A stretch of 64,000 bases of DNA from Flavobacterium sp. ZT3R18 (lineage in GTDB: Bacteria > Bacteroidota > Bacteroidia > Flavobacteriales > Flavobacteriaceae): assembly GCF_007097385.1 (NCBI RefSeq), contig NZ_VJZS01000018.1, forward strand, positions 1 to 64,000, read 5' to 3'. A program made the translations under genes and the position numbers. The notes under the pieces were generated by a model, which saw only the letters and a program-made list of their open reading frames with translations, ran no database searches and had not been told where the DNA came from. Shown piece after piece: positions 9,509-16,551 of the stretch (its first letter is position 1; each line of letters opens with the position of its first letter).

Positions 9509-10102
9509 TTATAATGCTTTTTTCATTATTTTTTGAATCCAAACTGGTGCTAATGCGATATCGTACAATAAATGGTTTAGGTTTTCTTCTTTCAATAATT
9601 TGATAATTTTCAATTCTTCATCAAGCGTTTGCTTGTCTATTCCAATTTCTTTTAGTGCTTGAATGACTAAACTACTTATTTTGCCTTTTGCAAGTAGATT
9701 TTTTGGTGTAGTTTTTTTAAACTTTATAGTTCTTTTACCTACTACTAAAGTTCTTGGAGAACCATCTGTTAGCAATACTATTTTCATAGGTATTTGTGTA
9801 CTCAAACCTAAAGCGTATAAGGCATAAGTGCCTGTTGGAACCGTTCTTGTTTTGTCTCTTTTAGCAATTGCAATTGCCACTTCTTCGGCTGATGGTAGTA
9901 CTTCGCCAATATATTTATTTGTTTTTGGACGCACATAAATGCCTTGAGCGACTCTTTTTATTATTTGTTTTTCTTCAAGCCGTTGTAATGCTTTTCGGAT
10001 AGCTTCAGACGAACCTAATAATCGAAAATCATCAGGGAGTAATAACGATCCTTTTGATTTTGATTTTATAGCTTTTTCTATATTACTTTCTATGCTTAGC
10101 AT
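9509..10102 (-). CDS. DUF6088 / AbiEi-like antitoxin (copy 2)
   Basis: This 197-residue protein is the antitoxin partner of the toxin at 8468-9508 and is a diverged paralogue of the copy at 1859-2470. They share KSKGSLLLPDDFRLLGSSEA-like winged-helix sequence, then RVAQGIYVRP and RTVPTGTYALYALGLSTQIP. The ATG at 10102 lies 20 bp downstream of a TGTCACAAAT palindrome, which is the likely operator. Unlike the toxins, the two antitoxins are clearly different, which would let each act specifically on its own operator type. Confidence 0.8.
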   Translation of the reverse strand: MLSIESNIEKAIKSKSKGSLLLPDDFRLLGSSEAIRKALQRLEEKQIIKRVAQGIYVRPKTNKYIGEVLPSAEEVAIAIAKRDKTRTVPTGTYALYALGLSTQIPMKIVLLTDGSPRTLVVGKRTIKFKKTTPKNLLAKGKISSLVIQALKEIGIDKQTLDEELKIIKLLKEENLNHLLYDIALAPVWIQKIMKKAL

Positions 10103-10121
10103 TTATTTTACTTTTTAATTC

Positions 10122-10150
10122 TGTCACAAATTTAGTAAATATTTGTGACA
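10122..10150. promoter_or_regulatory. Palindromic operator of AbiE-like module 2
   Basis: TGTCACAAAT and ATTTGTGACA form a perfect 10-bp inverted repeat with a 9-base spacer, 20 bp upstream of the antitoxin ATG. It is the TGTCAC type, distinct from the TGTCGC type at 2486-2522, and the same type occurs at 2621-2655. Binding by the copy 2 antitoxin is inferred. Confidence 0.6.
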
Positions 10151-10159
10151 AAGTTTTAA

Positions 10160-10299
10160 AAAAATACTTCTTAAGAATTAAATTATAAAGCGAACCCCTA
10201 TTGGCTTTTTTAATTGCGTCAATATATTTGTAATCAATGCTTTGTGTGTATTTTTTTATTTTATTTTGTCGCAAATATACGAGATATTTGCGACAAAAT
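10160..10299 (-). pseudogene. Fossil 5' end of a copy 1-type antitoxin with its operator
   Basis: On the minus strand the frame reads LRQNKIKKYTQSIDYKYIDA, then IKKANRGSLYN. This parallels the start of the copy 1 antitoxin (MRQNKNKKHMQSTDDKVIAK, then IKKAKRGSLFF). DNA similarity runs from the palindrome into the first 30 or so codons and then stops. The TGTCGC palindrome (arms 10263-10277 and 10285-10299) is kept intact. The remnant sits directly upstream of the full copy 2 antitoxin, so module 2 seems to have replaced the body of an older copy 1-type module. Confidence 0.65.
10263..10299. promoter_or_regulatory. Retained TGTCGC palindrome beside module 2
   Basis: The 15-bp arms ATTTTGTCGCAAATA and TATTTGCGACAAAAT are identical to those at 2486-2522; only the 7-base centre differs slightly. 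It heads the fossil antitoxin start. It could still bind the copy 1 antitoxin and so link control of the two modules; this is inference. Confidence 0.6.
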
Positions 10300-10467
10300 T
10301 TCATTGGATAACTGTACTAATGTTGTGAGCTGCTACAGTTGCTATTTTTTTGTGTAAGAAAGCCTTATTCAATAAGCAATGCTTCAAGTTTGTTGGTGTG
10401 ACTCCAACAAAATACGGCAGACAAAAATGATACTATTGAAATATTAAAAAACGTAGTCTTTATTATT

Positions 10468-11409
10468 TTACTTTAATCTCAAAAATCGCTCTGCAATTAA
10501 TTCTTTATACCCTAGTTTAAAATCGGCACTCAAAAAACTTTTGTCAATTAGATCCAGCCATTTATCTTTGGCTTTCTCCATTTTTTTGAATATATTTTCC
10601 TGTTGTTTTGCCTCTAAATTTAAGGTTGTAAATGCTGCTACAAAATCACTACGCTTTATTTTTTTCTTTTTAGCGTTTAGTGTCAATGCCAGATCTTCAT
10701 CGTCTGCCGGATTTACGATGGCAGTGGCTACCATATCATAACCTGGTGATAATACAGGGCCTATTCCTGGCTGATTAATTAATGAGAAGTTCTTGAGGTG
10801 CATATCGGCATTTCCGGTAAGGAATGAAAATAATACTTGTTCAAAAAAATTGATTACATCCAAACCCGGGTTGGTTGAGTGTTTCAGTATGGCTTTTGCT
10901 ATTTGTTCATAGGAGCCATGGTATTTGTTTTCGGTTAGTCGTTCCGTTAATTGACACATGTCTTCCATGTGCAATTTATCCTTTTTATTGCGATCTATTC
11001 TTTTGGTGATGTAGGCCAATTTGCCTGATTGCAATCGGATCAAGCTGTGCGGTACCACTTTTATTTTCGCCAGTGCTGCTAAGTGCATGGTTAGGTCTTC
11101 TACTTCGGGTAGTTGTGGGAAATTGGATGTTGGTGGTTTTAGAATGTAGCCACCCCAAAGCCCTACAATTGTAAATCGTTTGGGTTCATTTCTATTTTCA
11201 CTAGGAGTGAGTTCTAAAGATAGTTTTGGTTGTACGCCTGTTACTGTCATGTGGCTTTTTACCACCTGTAATGCCAACTCTTCCATTTGAGTTTCTGTAA
11301 ATGGTAATTCGGGTGGAGTAGGTACACCAAATATTTTTTTACTGCAAGAAGCATGAAAATCTATTTCGTCTTCTTTTAAGTTTTCGTAACAATATAGACA
11401 TCTGCTCAT
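10468..11409 (-). CDS. hipT: HipT-like Ser/Thr kinase toxin (HipA C-terminal domain)
   Basis: This 313-residue HipA-type kinase lacks the usual N-terminal subdomain, which is encoded separately by the gene upstream. This matches the tripartite HipBST arrangement. Visible features are a possible zinc ribbon (CLYCYE, then HASCSKKIF), the VTGVQPKLSLEL loop corresponding to the regulatory Gly-rich loop, the ATP-site lysine in YITKRIDR, the catalytic GNADMHLKNFSLI and the metal-binding PGYDMVATA. All catalytic residues appear present. HipA/HipT kinases phosphorylate aminoacyl-tRNA synthetases; the target here is unknown. It overlaps the HipS-like gene by 4 bp (ATGA). Confidence 0.8.
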   Translation of the reverse strand: MSRCLYCYENLKEDEIDFHASCSKKIFGVPTPPELPFTETQMEELALQVVKSHMTVTGVQPKLSLELTPSENRNEPKRFTIVGLWGGYILKPPTSNFPQLPEVEDLTMHLAALAKIKVVPHSLIRLQSGKLAYITKRIDRNKKDKLHMEDMCQLTERLTENKYHGSYEQIAKAILKHSTNPGLDVINFFEQVLFSFLTGNADMHLKNFSLINQPGIGPVLSPGYDMVATAIVNPADDEDLALTLNAKKKKIKRSDFVAAFTTLNLEAKQQENIFKKMEKAKDKWLDLIDKSFLSADFKLGYKELIAERFLRLK

Positions 11410-11738
11410 ACTTTTTCCTTTTCATTTATAGGATGAACACTAACCGCACCGATGCAATCTTTACAACAAGACAACAATAAACCCATCCGATCTCTTGGAT
11501 TTAGTTTCCAGTTTTTTTCGGCTATGTCGAGTAGCCATCCTTCGGGAATTAAACCATCGAAAAAAGGAAATAATACTTTACTGTTAAATGGTGTTTCTTG
11601 TACGGGTAGTGTCAAACTAACCGGTTCCGGATTATTGGTTTCCAAATAGGCTGGATCGTAAATAAAATGATATCCATTTTCGTCTTGTGAAAGCCAACCC
11701 GCTGTTGTGTTGTTTATTTTGATTTCAGCCTTTATCAT
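11406..11738 (-). CDS. hipS: HipS-like protein (HipA N-terminal subdomain)
   Basis: This 110-residue protein corresponds to the HipA N-terminal (Couple_hipA) domain as a separate polypeptide. Typical elements are GWLSQDENGYHFIYDPAYLE, then VSLTLPVQETPFNSKVLFPF and FDGLIPEGWLLDIAEKNW. In HipBST systems the small HipS, not HipB, neutralises the kinase, so this is the likely antitoxin. It overlaps hipB by 14 bp and hipT by 4 bp, which indicates one coupled operon. Confidence 0.75.
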   Translation of the reverse strand: MIKAEIKINNTTAGWLSQDENGYHFIYDPAYLETNNPEPVSLTLPVQETPFNSKVLFPFFDGLIPEGWLLDIAEKNWKLNPRDRMGLLLSCCKDCIGAVSVHPINEKEKV

Positions 11739-11946
11739 CTACTATAGTTTTATAGATTACTGGGACAGCTCCTACTTGATAGCCAAATAATTGCAGTACT
11801 TGGTTTACTTTATCTAAACGCACCGTTTCTTTGCCTTGTTCGAGATCACGAACAAAACGAAGTCCTACGCCTGCTTTTTCTGCCAATTCCGGTTGTGTGA
11901 GATTGGCTGCGTTTCTTTTTTCTTTGACGAATTCACTTAATTTCAT
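11725..11946 (-). CDS. hipB: HipB-like XRE-family DNA-binding regulator
   Basis: This 73-residue protein is a Cro/C1-type HTH: LTQPELAEKAGVGLRFVRDL followed by EQGKETVRLDKVNQVL. It is the first gene of the hipB-hipS-hipT operon. Three TATACC-N6-GGTATA palindromes lie just upstream, similar in architecture to the TATCC-N8-GGATA operators known for HipB, so autorepression is likely. Confidence 0.8.
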   Translation of the reverse strand: MKLSEFVKEKRNAANLTQPELAEKAGVGLRFVRDLEQGKETVRLDKVNQVLQLFGYQVGAVPVIYKTIVDDKG

Positions 11947-11951
11947 AGATT

Positions 11952-12050
11952 TATACCTTTACGGGTATAAAAATAGTAAATTATTTTGATATTATACCTT
12001 TACGGGTATAAGAATGATGTTTTGGACTGGATTATACCTTTTCGGGTATA
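11952..12050. promoter_or_regulatory. Three phased HipB-type operators
   Basis: TATACCTTTACGGGTATA occurs at 11952-11969 and 11993-12010, and TATACCTTTTCGGGTATA at 12033-12050. Each has the dyad TATACC-N6-GGTATA. Start-to-start distances are 41 and 40 bp, close to four helical turns, so bound dimers would lie on one DNA face. The first site ends 6 bp from the hipB start codon. From 12051 to 12332 I see only AT-rich spacer. Confidence 0.8.
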
Positions 12051-12332
12051 AAATTAGATGTGTTGCATATCTCAATATGCGATATGATCCAGAAGGCTTT
12101 AGGAGAATATATAGATTATTTAATTTACAAATTATTGTTTTAACGGCGATTACCGCCGCTACTAGTGATTTATCTAAACTTTACTGTTTGGTTTAAAGTA
12201 ATAAATCAACTTTTACAATTGTGTAAATGCTCTTTGTATTTTTTTGATGACCTGTAATAAACTGAAAAATAGATAATAAACTCGATTGGTTTATTATGAT
12301 ATTATAGGTTTATTATATTGGTGTTTAGTAGT

Positions 12333-13091
12333 TTATATTGAAAAAGCACAACTGTTAGTAAAGTTTTCATTCTCATTGTATTTTACATATCCCAATTGAT
12401 TGGTAATCAATTTTGTTTTACCAATGCTAAAATCTTCTACATTACAATGATGATGACCATAGATCCAATAATCTATTTCACTATTTTCTATAAATGAAGA
12501 CATTTCTGTTCCAAAAGCTTCGTTTATGTCGCTATGGGCATATTTGACCGGATAGTTGATAAAAGTAGGTGGATGGTGGGTTACAACAATAGTTGGACTA
12601 TTTGTTTTAGTTAGGAATGTTTCTTCCAAAAACAATCTGCTTTCCAGATGGAGTTGGTTATAATCTTCAACAGTTAGTCTTTTTTCATTTTTTAGAATTA
12701 CTCGGAAATCCGAAAGGCTTTGTTCAATAATAAATTGTTTTGCTGCCGAAATATGTGACCATAAGGTTGAAAATACTAGTCTTACTCCATTGATGTTTTT
12801 TACCGTATTGTTCAGTAAAGTTACATTGTCTCTGATTTTTTCCTCAAAAGCACCACTTCTTTTGGAAATATCCGAATTATAATATTCATGATTACCAGGA
12901 ATCCAATAGGTATGCTCAAAATGATTGGAAACATAATCAAAGAATTTTTGATGTTGGTGTATTTCTTTAAATAGCACAATGTCTCCCGCCAAAATAAGAA
13001 TATCTCCTTTTGGAATAATCGGATTTTCCAAAACCCATTTTCGGTTGTCTATAAATTCTAAGTGCAGGTCGGAGCAATATTGGATTTTCAT
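12333..13091 (-). CDS. Calcineurin-like metallophosphoesterase
   Basis: This 252-residue protein carries all metallophosphoesterase motifs in order: CSDLHLEF (D-x-H), GDILILAGDIV (GD), IPGNHEYY (GNHE), VVTHHPPT (H) and IYGHHHCNVE (GH-x-H). These residues bind a two-metal centre that hydrolyses phosphomonoesters or diesters. There is no signal peptide, so it should be cytosolic. It stands between the hip module and the type I restriction operon; the substrate cannot be deduced. Confidence 0.85.
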   Translation of the reverse strand: MKIQYCSDLHLEFIDNRKWVLENPIIPKGDILILAGDIVLFKEIHQHQKFFDYVSNHFEHTYWIPGNHEYYNSDISKRSGAFEEKIRDNVTLLNNTVKNINGVRLVFSTLWSHISAAKQFIIEQSLSDFRVILKNEKRLTVEDYNQLHLESRLFLEETFLTKTNSPTIVVTHHPPTFINYPVKYAHSDINEAFGTEMSSFIENSEIDYWIYGHHHCNVEDFSIGKTKLITNQLGYVKYNENENFTNSCAFSI

Positions 13092-13267
13092 AGTTGATTA
13101 GAAAAATGTTGATAGTGATTTTAATACTTCTAGAAAGTTTGGATAAAATGATGTTCGTATCGATAGCCCGAAGGATTTTATGCAGATTGAATTAGTTATC
13201 AACGTTTATTGGAGAGGTCGCAGAAAGAATTTGCCACTAACCGGACGTTTATTTCACTAAGAACTAG

Positions 13268-13291
13268 CTCCGAAGTCAGGAGACTTCGGAG
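13268..13291. repeat. Hairpin CTCCGAAGTC-AGGA-GACTTCGGAG, REP-like
   Basis: A 10-bp perfect stem with an AGGA loop lies 28 bp beyond the 3' end of the FokI-like gene. It is related to the hairpin at 2995-3018 and to a decayed piece near 8182. A second short stem-like segment follows (GCTACGCTGTAGC at 13302-13314). The family may mark or terminate 3' ends of the surrounding defence genes. Confidence 0.55.
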
Positions 13292-13318
13292 TGCGGGTTA
13301 AGCTACGCTGTAGCAATC

Positions 13319-14689
13319 TTATATATCATCGAACCGCTGAATTATATTTTGTGCTGTAATAACACCGTTTAACCCTGTTAAGTGTTCTATGATAACGGAA
13401 AGATTAACTTTGTCATCTTTAGTTTTATAACCTAAGCAATAAAGTAATGCTTCTGTTGTAAGTGGAATAAACCTTTTAATATCTGTGTTCCAAGTAATTT
13501 CATTTACAAAATCTTGCAAGTTTGTTTTAAATGAATTGCTAACTATAATAAATCCAATTTTTGTGAATCCATCTTTTCGTAATTTTGGACAGTAATTAGC
13601 AATGTATTCTCTTATAGCTCTATCATCGCGCCCCATGACATAACCTTCATTATAAGCTTTAGCATCAACTATAAATGCGGTATGTTCCTCTCTAAATTTA
13701 ATTATTGCATCAGGATTTCTACCACTACCTTGGCCAAAAATTTCGGTTTCAAAACCTAATAATTTAAAAGTTTCTGCTACCATCTTTTCAAAATCACTTC
13801 CTTTTGCAGCAGCAGATTTATCATTACTATTTCCAAGTTCAATAAGTTTGGCTACACGTGGAATTAAATAATCATTTAAATCAAAATTAGCTTTAAAGGT
13901 AATCTCTTCTTTATTTTCAGATCCTTCTATAATTTCTATTTCCGGTTTTGCTTTTTTGTATTCTACTTTAGGTTTTCCAGTGAAGTTCCAAAAAGAATGT
14001 TCTGCTTCCCAATTACTGATATATCTACCACTGTGTTCCTCTAGAATATTTTTTACTTCTTGATTTAAATTATAGAAATATTCGTAATTTTCTTTTTGTG
14101 TTTTATGATCCTCCCAGATACCCAACTCTTTAAATCCATTAACTAACGAAGTATAAAAAACAGGCCATTTTCCAGGATTATATATCTGCCAAAAATAAGA
14201 AAGAAAATAACCAACAGAACCAGGATTTGGAGCTTTACGTTTATCAGGTGCAGATTTAAAAATTGCGTTTGCAAACTTTTCTAATTTTTCAATTTTATGT
14301 AATGCTTCTTCTAGATTTAATGGTTCCGAAATTACTTCTTTTAAAAAAACAGTTAAAGGCTCAAGGTTAGATTCGTTAGTTTTAGTAAGTTGGTTAAAAA
14401 ACATTTGACCTTTCGTGGCCGTAAAACCCCAATAGTTATTACGTTTATTATAACTGTCTAAACTTGTTTTAAATTCATTTATAAAATAATCTCCTATCAT
14501 AAAGATGTCAATTATATCCTTAATATCTTTAATCGAGTCAATTCTGTTTTCATCAATATCTTTGATAATATTACCTTTTGTATCAAGAACTTTTTTATTT
14601 GTTTTTTGATAATCTTCCCAAATCTCAATAATCTGTTTTTGTGTACTTTTAGAGATCATATTTATATTTTTTTTATCCAGTATTACCAT
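13319..14689 (-). CDS. Restriction-like protein with C-terminal FokI-type nuclease domain
   Basis: This protein has 456 residues. The C-terminal 150 residues resemble the FokI cleavage domain: GSGRNPDAIIKF, then TAFIVDAKAYNEGY. They align with FokI's PD...IVDTKAY..GY, so the putative catalytic triad is D (PD), D and K (DAK). The middle contains KGSDFEKMVAETFKLLGFET, a typical PD-(D/E)xK lead helix. The N-terminal 230 residues include YFWQIYNPGKWPVFYTSL and a predicted helical region of unknown role, perhaps a sensor. It is the last gene of the type I restriction operon, 8 bp after the putAbiC gene. An internal ATG at 14659 is an alternative start. Confidence 0.7.
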   Translation of the reverse strand: MVILDKKNINMISKSTQKQIIEIWEDYQKTNKKVLDTKGNIIKDIDENRIDSIKDIKDIIDIFMIGDYFINEFKTSLDSYNKRNNYWGFTATKGQMFFNQLTKTNESNLEPLTVFLKEVISEPLNLEEALHKIEKLEKFANAIFKSAPDKRKAPNPGSVGYFLSYFWQIYNPGKWPVFYTSLVNGFKELGIWEDHKTQKENYEYFYNLNQEVKNILEEHSGRYISNWEAEHSFWNFTGKPKVEYKKAKPEIEIIEGSENKEEITFKANFDLNDYLIPRVAKLIELGNSNDKSAAAKGSDFEKMVAETFKLLGFETEIFGQGSGRNPDAIIKFREEHTAFIVDAKAYNEGYVMGRDDRAIREYIANYCPKLRKDGFTKIGFIIVSNSFKTNLQDFVNEITWNTDIKRFIPLTTEALLYCLGYKTKDDKVNLSVIIEHLTGLNGVITAQNIIQRFDDI

Positions 14690-14697
14690 TGTTTCTA

Positions 14698-15759
14698 TTA
14701 GAGGCTTGTCATCCTATTTTTAATTTCACCCCATTCAAACATTATTTTACCGTACTCATTTATTTCACCTAACAATGATTTTGGATCTTTGTAAAAATCA
14801 GCAAGAGGCAGAGGAGTGCTTTTGATAACACAATATTTTTTTAAATAATTAGGCTCATCAAGCCAAGGTTTTCCTAAAATTGATACTGCATTATAAAATA
14901 ATAATAATTGCTCATGGGCAGATAATTGTGCCCGAATTGAAGCTATGTAATTATACTTATCTTCGTATGAAAATATTTTATCATCTGCATCATCAACGTA
15001 TTTGACTAATTGAAATAAATGACGAACGTAATGACTTAATTTTGACATTTGTCCATTAAATGGTATATATTTTAAATCAAGTTCAAAATATCCTGTAGGT
15101 ATAGCAACTGCAATTTTTTTTCCTTTCTTTCTCTCATCTCTCCACAGGGTTTGTTGACCTTTGATAAAGGTTTCAACACTCAAAAAGAAACCTTTATATT
15201 TTGTGTCAATCATATCTAAGACTATTAAAGATGAATTTGGTCCAATACCAAAGAAAAAAATTAAATAGGATATATTGTACAATACTTCATCACTAATATT
15301 AGATTGAAGATTTAAAGGTTTATATGTTTTATCATAATAATCTTTTACGCTGTAATAAGTAAATTTTAACTCATTGAACATAGAGATAAATGATTTTCTG
15401 CCTGAAAGTGTTTGTCCAATAGAAACTTCATTCACATTGTCTCTATGTATTTGTAACATAGCATAGAACTTGTTTTCAAAGCGCTCAACTTGTAAGTCAC
15501 TTTTTTGTTGTTCATTCGCTTTATATTGAACCCAAAAAGCTAAGAATGTTAATATTGTGGCAGGAATTGCAATAATTGGATTTAGCAATCCACCTATAGT
15601 ATCACCAACTATACCATAATTAGGAATGTTACCTTGTTCAAAAGCAAAAGGCAACATTAAGATGCTAAAACCTAATACAGCAACAATTATGAAATAAGCG
15701 CTAAGTTTACTGCTATATTTTATTAGAATATCTTCTTTTTTTTCGTCTATGTTATTCAT
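14698..15759 (-). CDS. Putative phage abortive infection protein (putAbiC family)
   Basis: This 353-residue protein resembles the putative phage abortive infection family (Pfam putAbiC). Two N-terminal membrane segments (YFIIVAVLGFSILMLPFAF and IIAIPATILTFLAFWV) flank the characteristic YGIVGDTIGGLLNP. Then follow KANEQQKSDLQVERFENKFY and MLQIHRDNVNE, and a long cytosolic helical region. The expected place is the inner membrane with the C-terminus inside. It lies between the HEPN-like and FokI-like genes in the type I restriction operon. Related genes are found within restriction loci, where they may act as a backup suicide response. Confidence 0.75.
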   Translation of the reverse strand: MNNIDEKKEDILIKYSSKLSAYFIIVAVLGFSILMLPFAFEQGNIPNYGIVGDTIGGLLNPIIAIPATILTFLAFWVQYKANEQQKSDLQVERFENKFYAMLQIHRDNVNEVSIGQTLSGRKSFISMFNELKFTYYSVKDYYDKTYKPLNLQSNISDEVLYNISYLIFFFGIGPNSSLIVLDMIDTKYKGFFLSVETFIKGQQTLWRDERKKGKKIAVAIPTGYFELDLKYIPFNGQMSKLSHYVRHLFQLVKYVDDADDKIFSYEDKYNYIASIRAQLSAHEQLLLFYNAVSILGKPWLDEPNYLKKYCVIKSTPLPLADFYKDPKSLLGEINEYGKIMFEWGEIKNRMTSL

Positions 15760-15819
15760 GCAATTTATACTCTATAAATTTTGTTTAATTATTAACATGA
15801 ATATTTTTTTTAAAATTAT

Positions 15820-16551
15820 TCATGCTACTTCTATTTCATATTCATTTTTCAAAGCCTCATAAATCCTTTCGATTTCCGCGAAATTTGGTTGTTCATTTAA
15901 CTTTTGTACATCATACTCTAAACAAAATTCTATATCTTTTTGAGATAAATAGTGTTGATGAATTAATACTTCTTCAATTTGGGTACTAATATCATAACAT
16001 TGTCTAATGTCTTCGTCTTGGCTTTCAATTAAAAACTTTTCGAAACATTCTTGAATAATAGGTTTAGTAAATGATTGTATTTCTTCTGCATATCGTAATA
16101 TATCATTGATTTTACTTTCAAGATATTTAGTTGTTCTAAAAGGAATCAATCCATTAGCATGAGCAATTTCATTTCGATCTTTAACGAGACTCTTATATCT
16201 TCCGACTAGAGCATTTACATCCGAATGAGAAGAACATAAATATTTAAGAAGGTCAAAAATTCGACTTTCTCCTTCCGCACTAAGCATAAATGGATTGGTA
16301 ACTTTATCTAATCTATCACTGAAGCCAAGTTTAATTTTATTAAAATCCTCTTCTTTTATTGATTTTACTTGCCAAATGTTAAAATATACAAAACTCATAA
16401 ATAGCATGTGATAGGCCATAAAAGCAAATTGATATTTTTCATTATCATAATTGCTTTCAAACGAACTCCACAAGTACTTAATATACTCATCTTCGTTAGT
16501 ATCTTTATAACGAACGGGTAAATAGTTAAATATGTATGTAGCTTCTTCCAT
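15820..16551 (-). CDS. HEPN-like protein embedded in type I restriction operon
   Basis: This is a helical protein of about 243 residues. It contains LVKDRNEIAHANG, an R-N-x3-H motif typical of HEPN ribonucleases, near residue 130. I start it at ATG 16551, which forms TAATG with the stop of the HsdM-HsdS gene; a longer frame from 16563 adds four residues. This stop-start overlap implies coupled translation with the methylase. The family is not otherwise recognised. HEPN nucleases act as toxins or RNA-cleaving effectors in many defence loci, so a similar role is inferred here. Confidence 0.6.
   Translation of the reverse strand: MEEATYIFNYLPVRYKDTNEDEYIKYLWSSFESNYDNEKYQFAFMAYHMLFMSFVYFNIWQVKSIKEEDFNKIKLGFSDRLDKVTNPFMLSAEGESRIFDLLKYLCSSHSDVNALVGRYKSLVKDRNEIAHANGLIPFRTTKYLESKINDILRYAEEIQSFTKPIIQECFEKFLIESQDEDIRQCYDISTQIEEVLIHQHYLSQKDIEFCLEYDVQKLNEQPNFAEIERIYEALKNEYEIEVA

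Noticed and set aside
11952..12050. CRISPR array of three repeats
   Set aside because: 18-bp dyads at 40-41-bp spacing fit repressor operators upstream of hipB; spacers are only 22-23 bp and no cas genes are near.
12014..12196. 60-residue plus-strand frame beside the hip operators
   Set aside because: It begins within the operator array and has no recognisable domain or ribosome-binding site.
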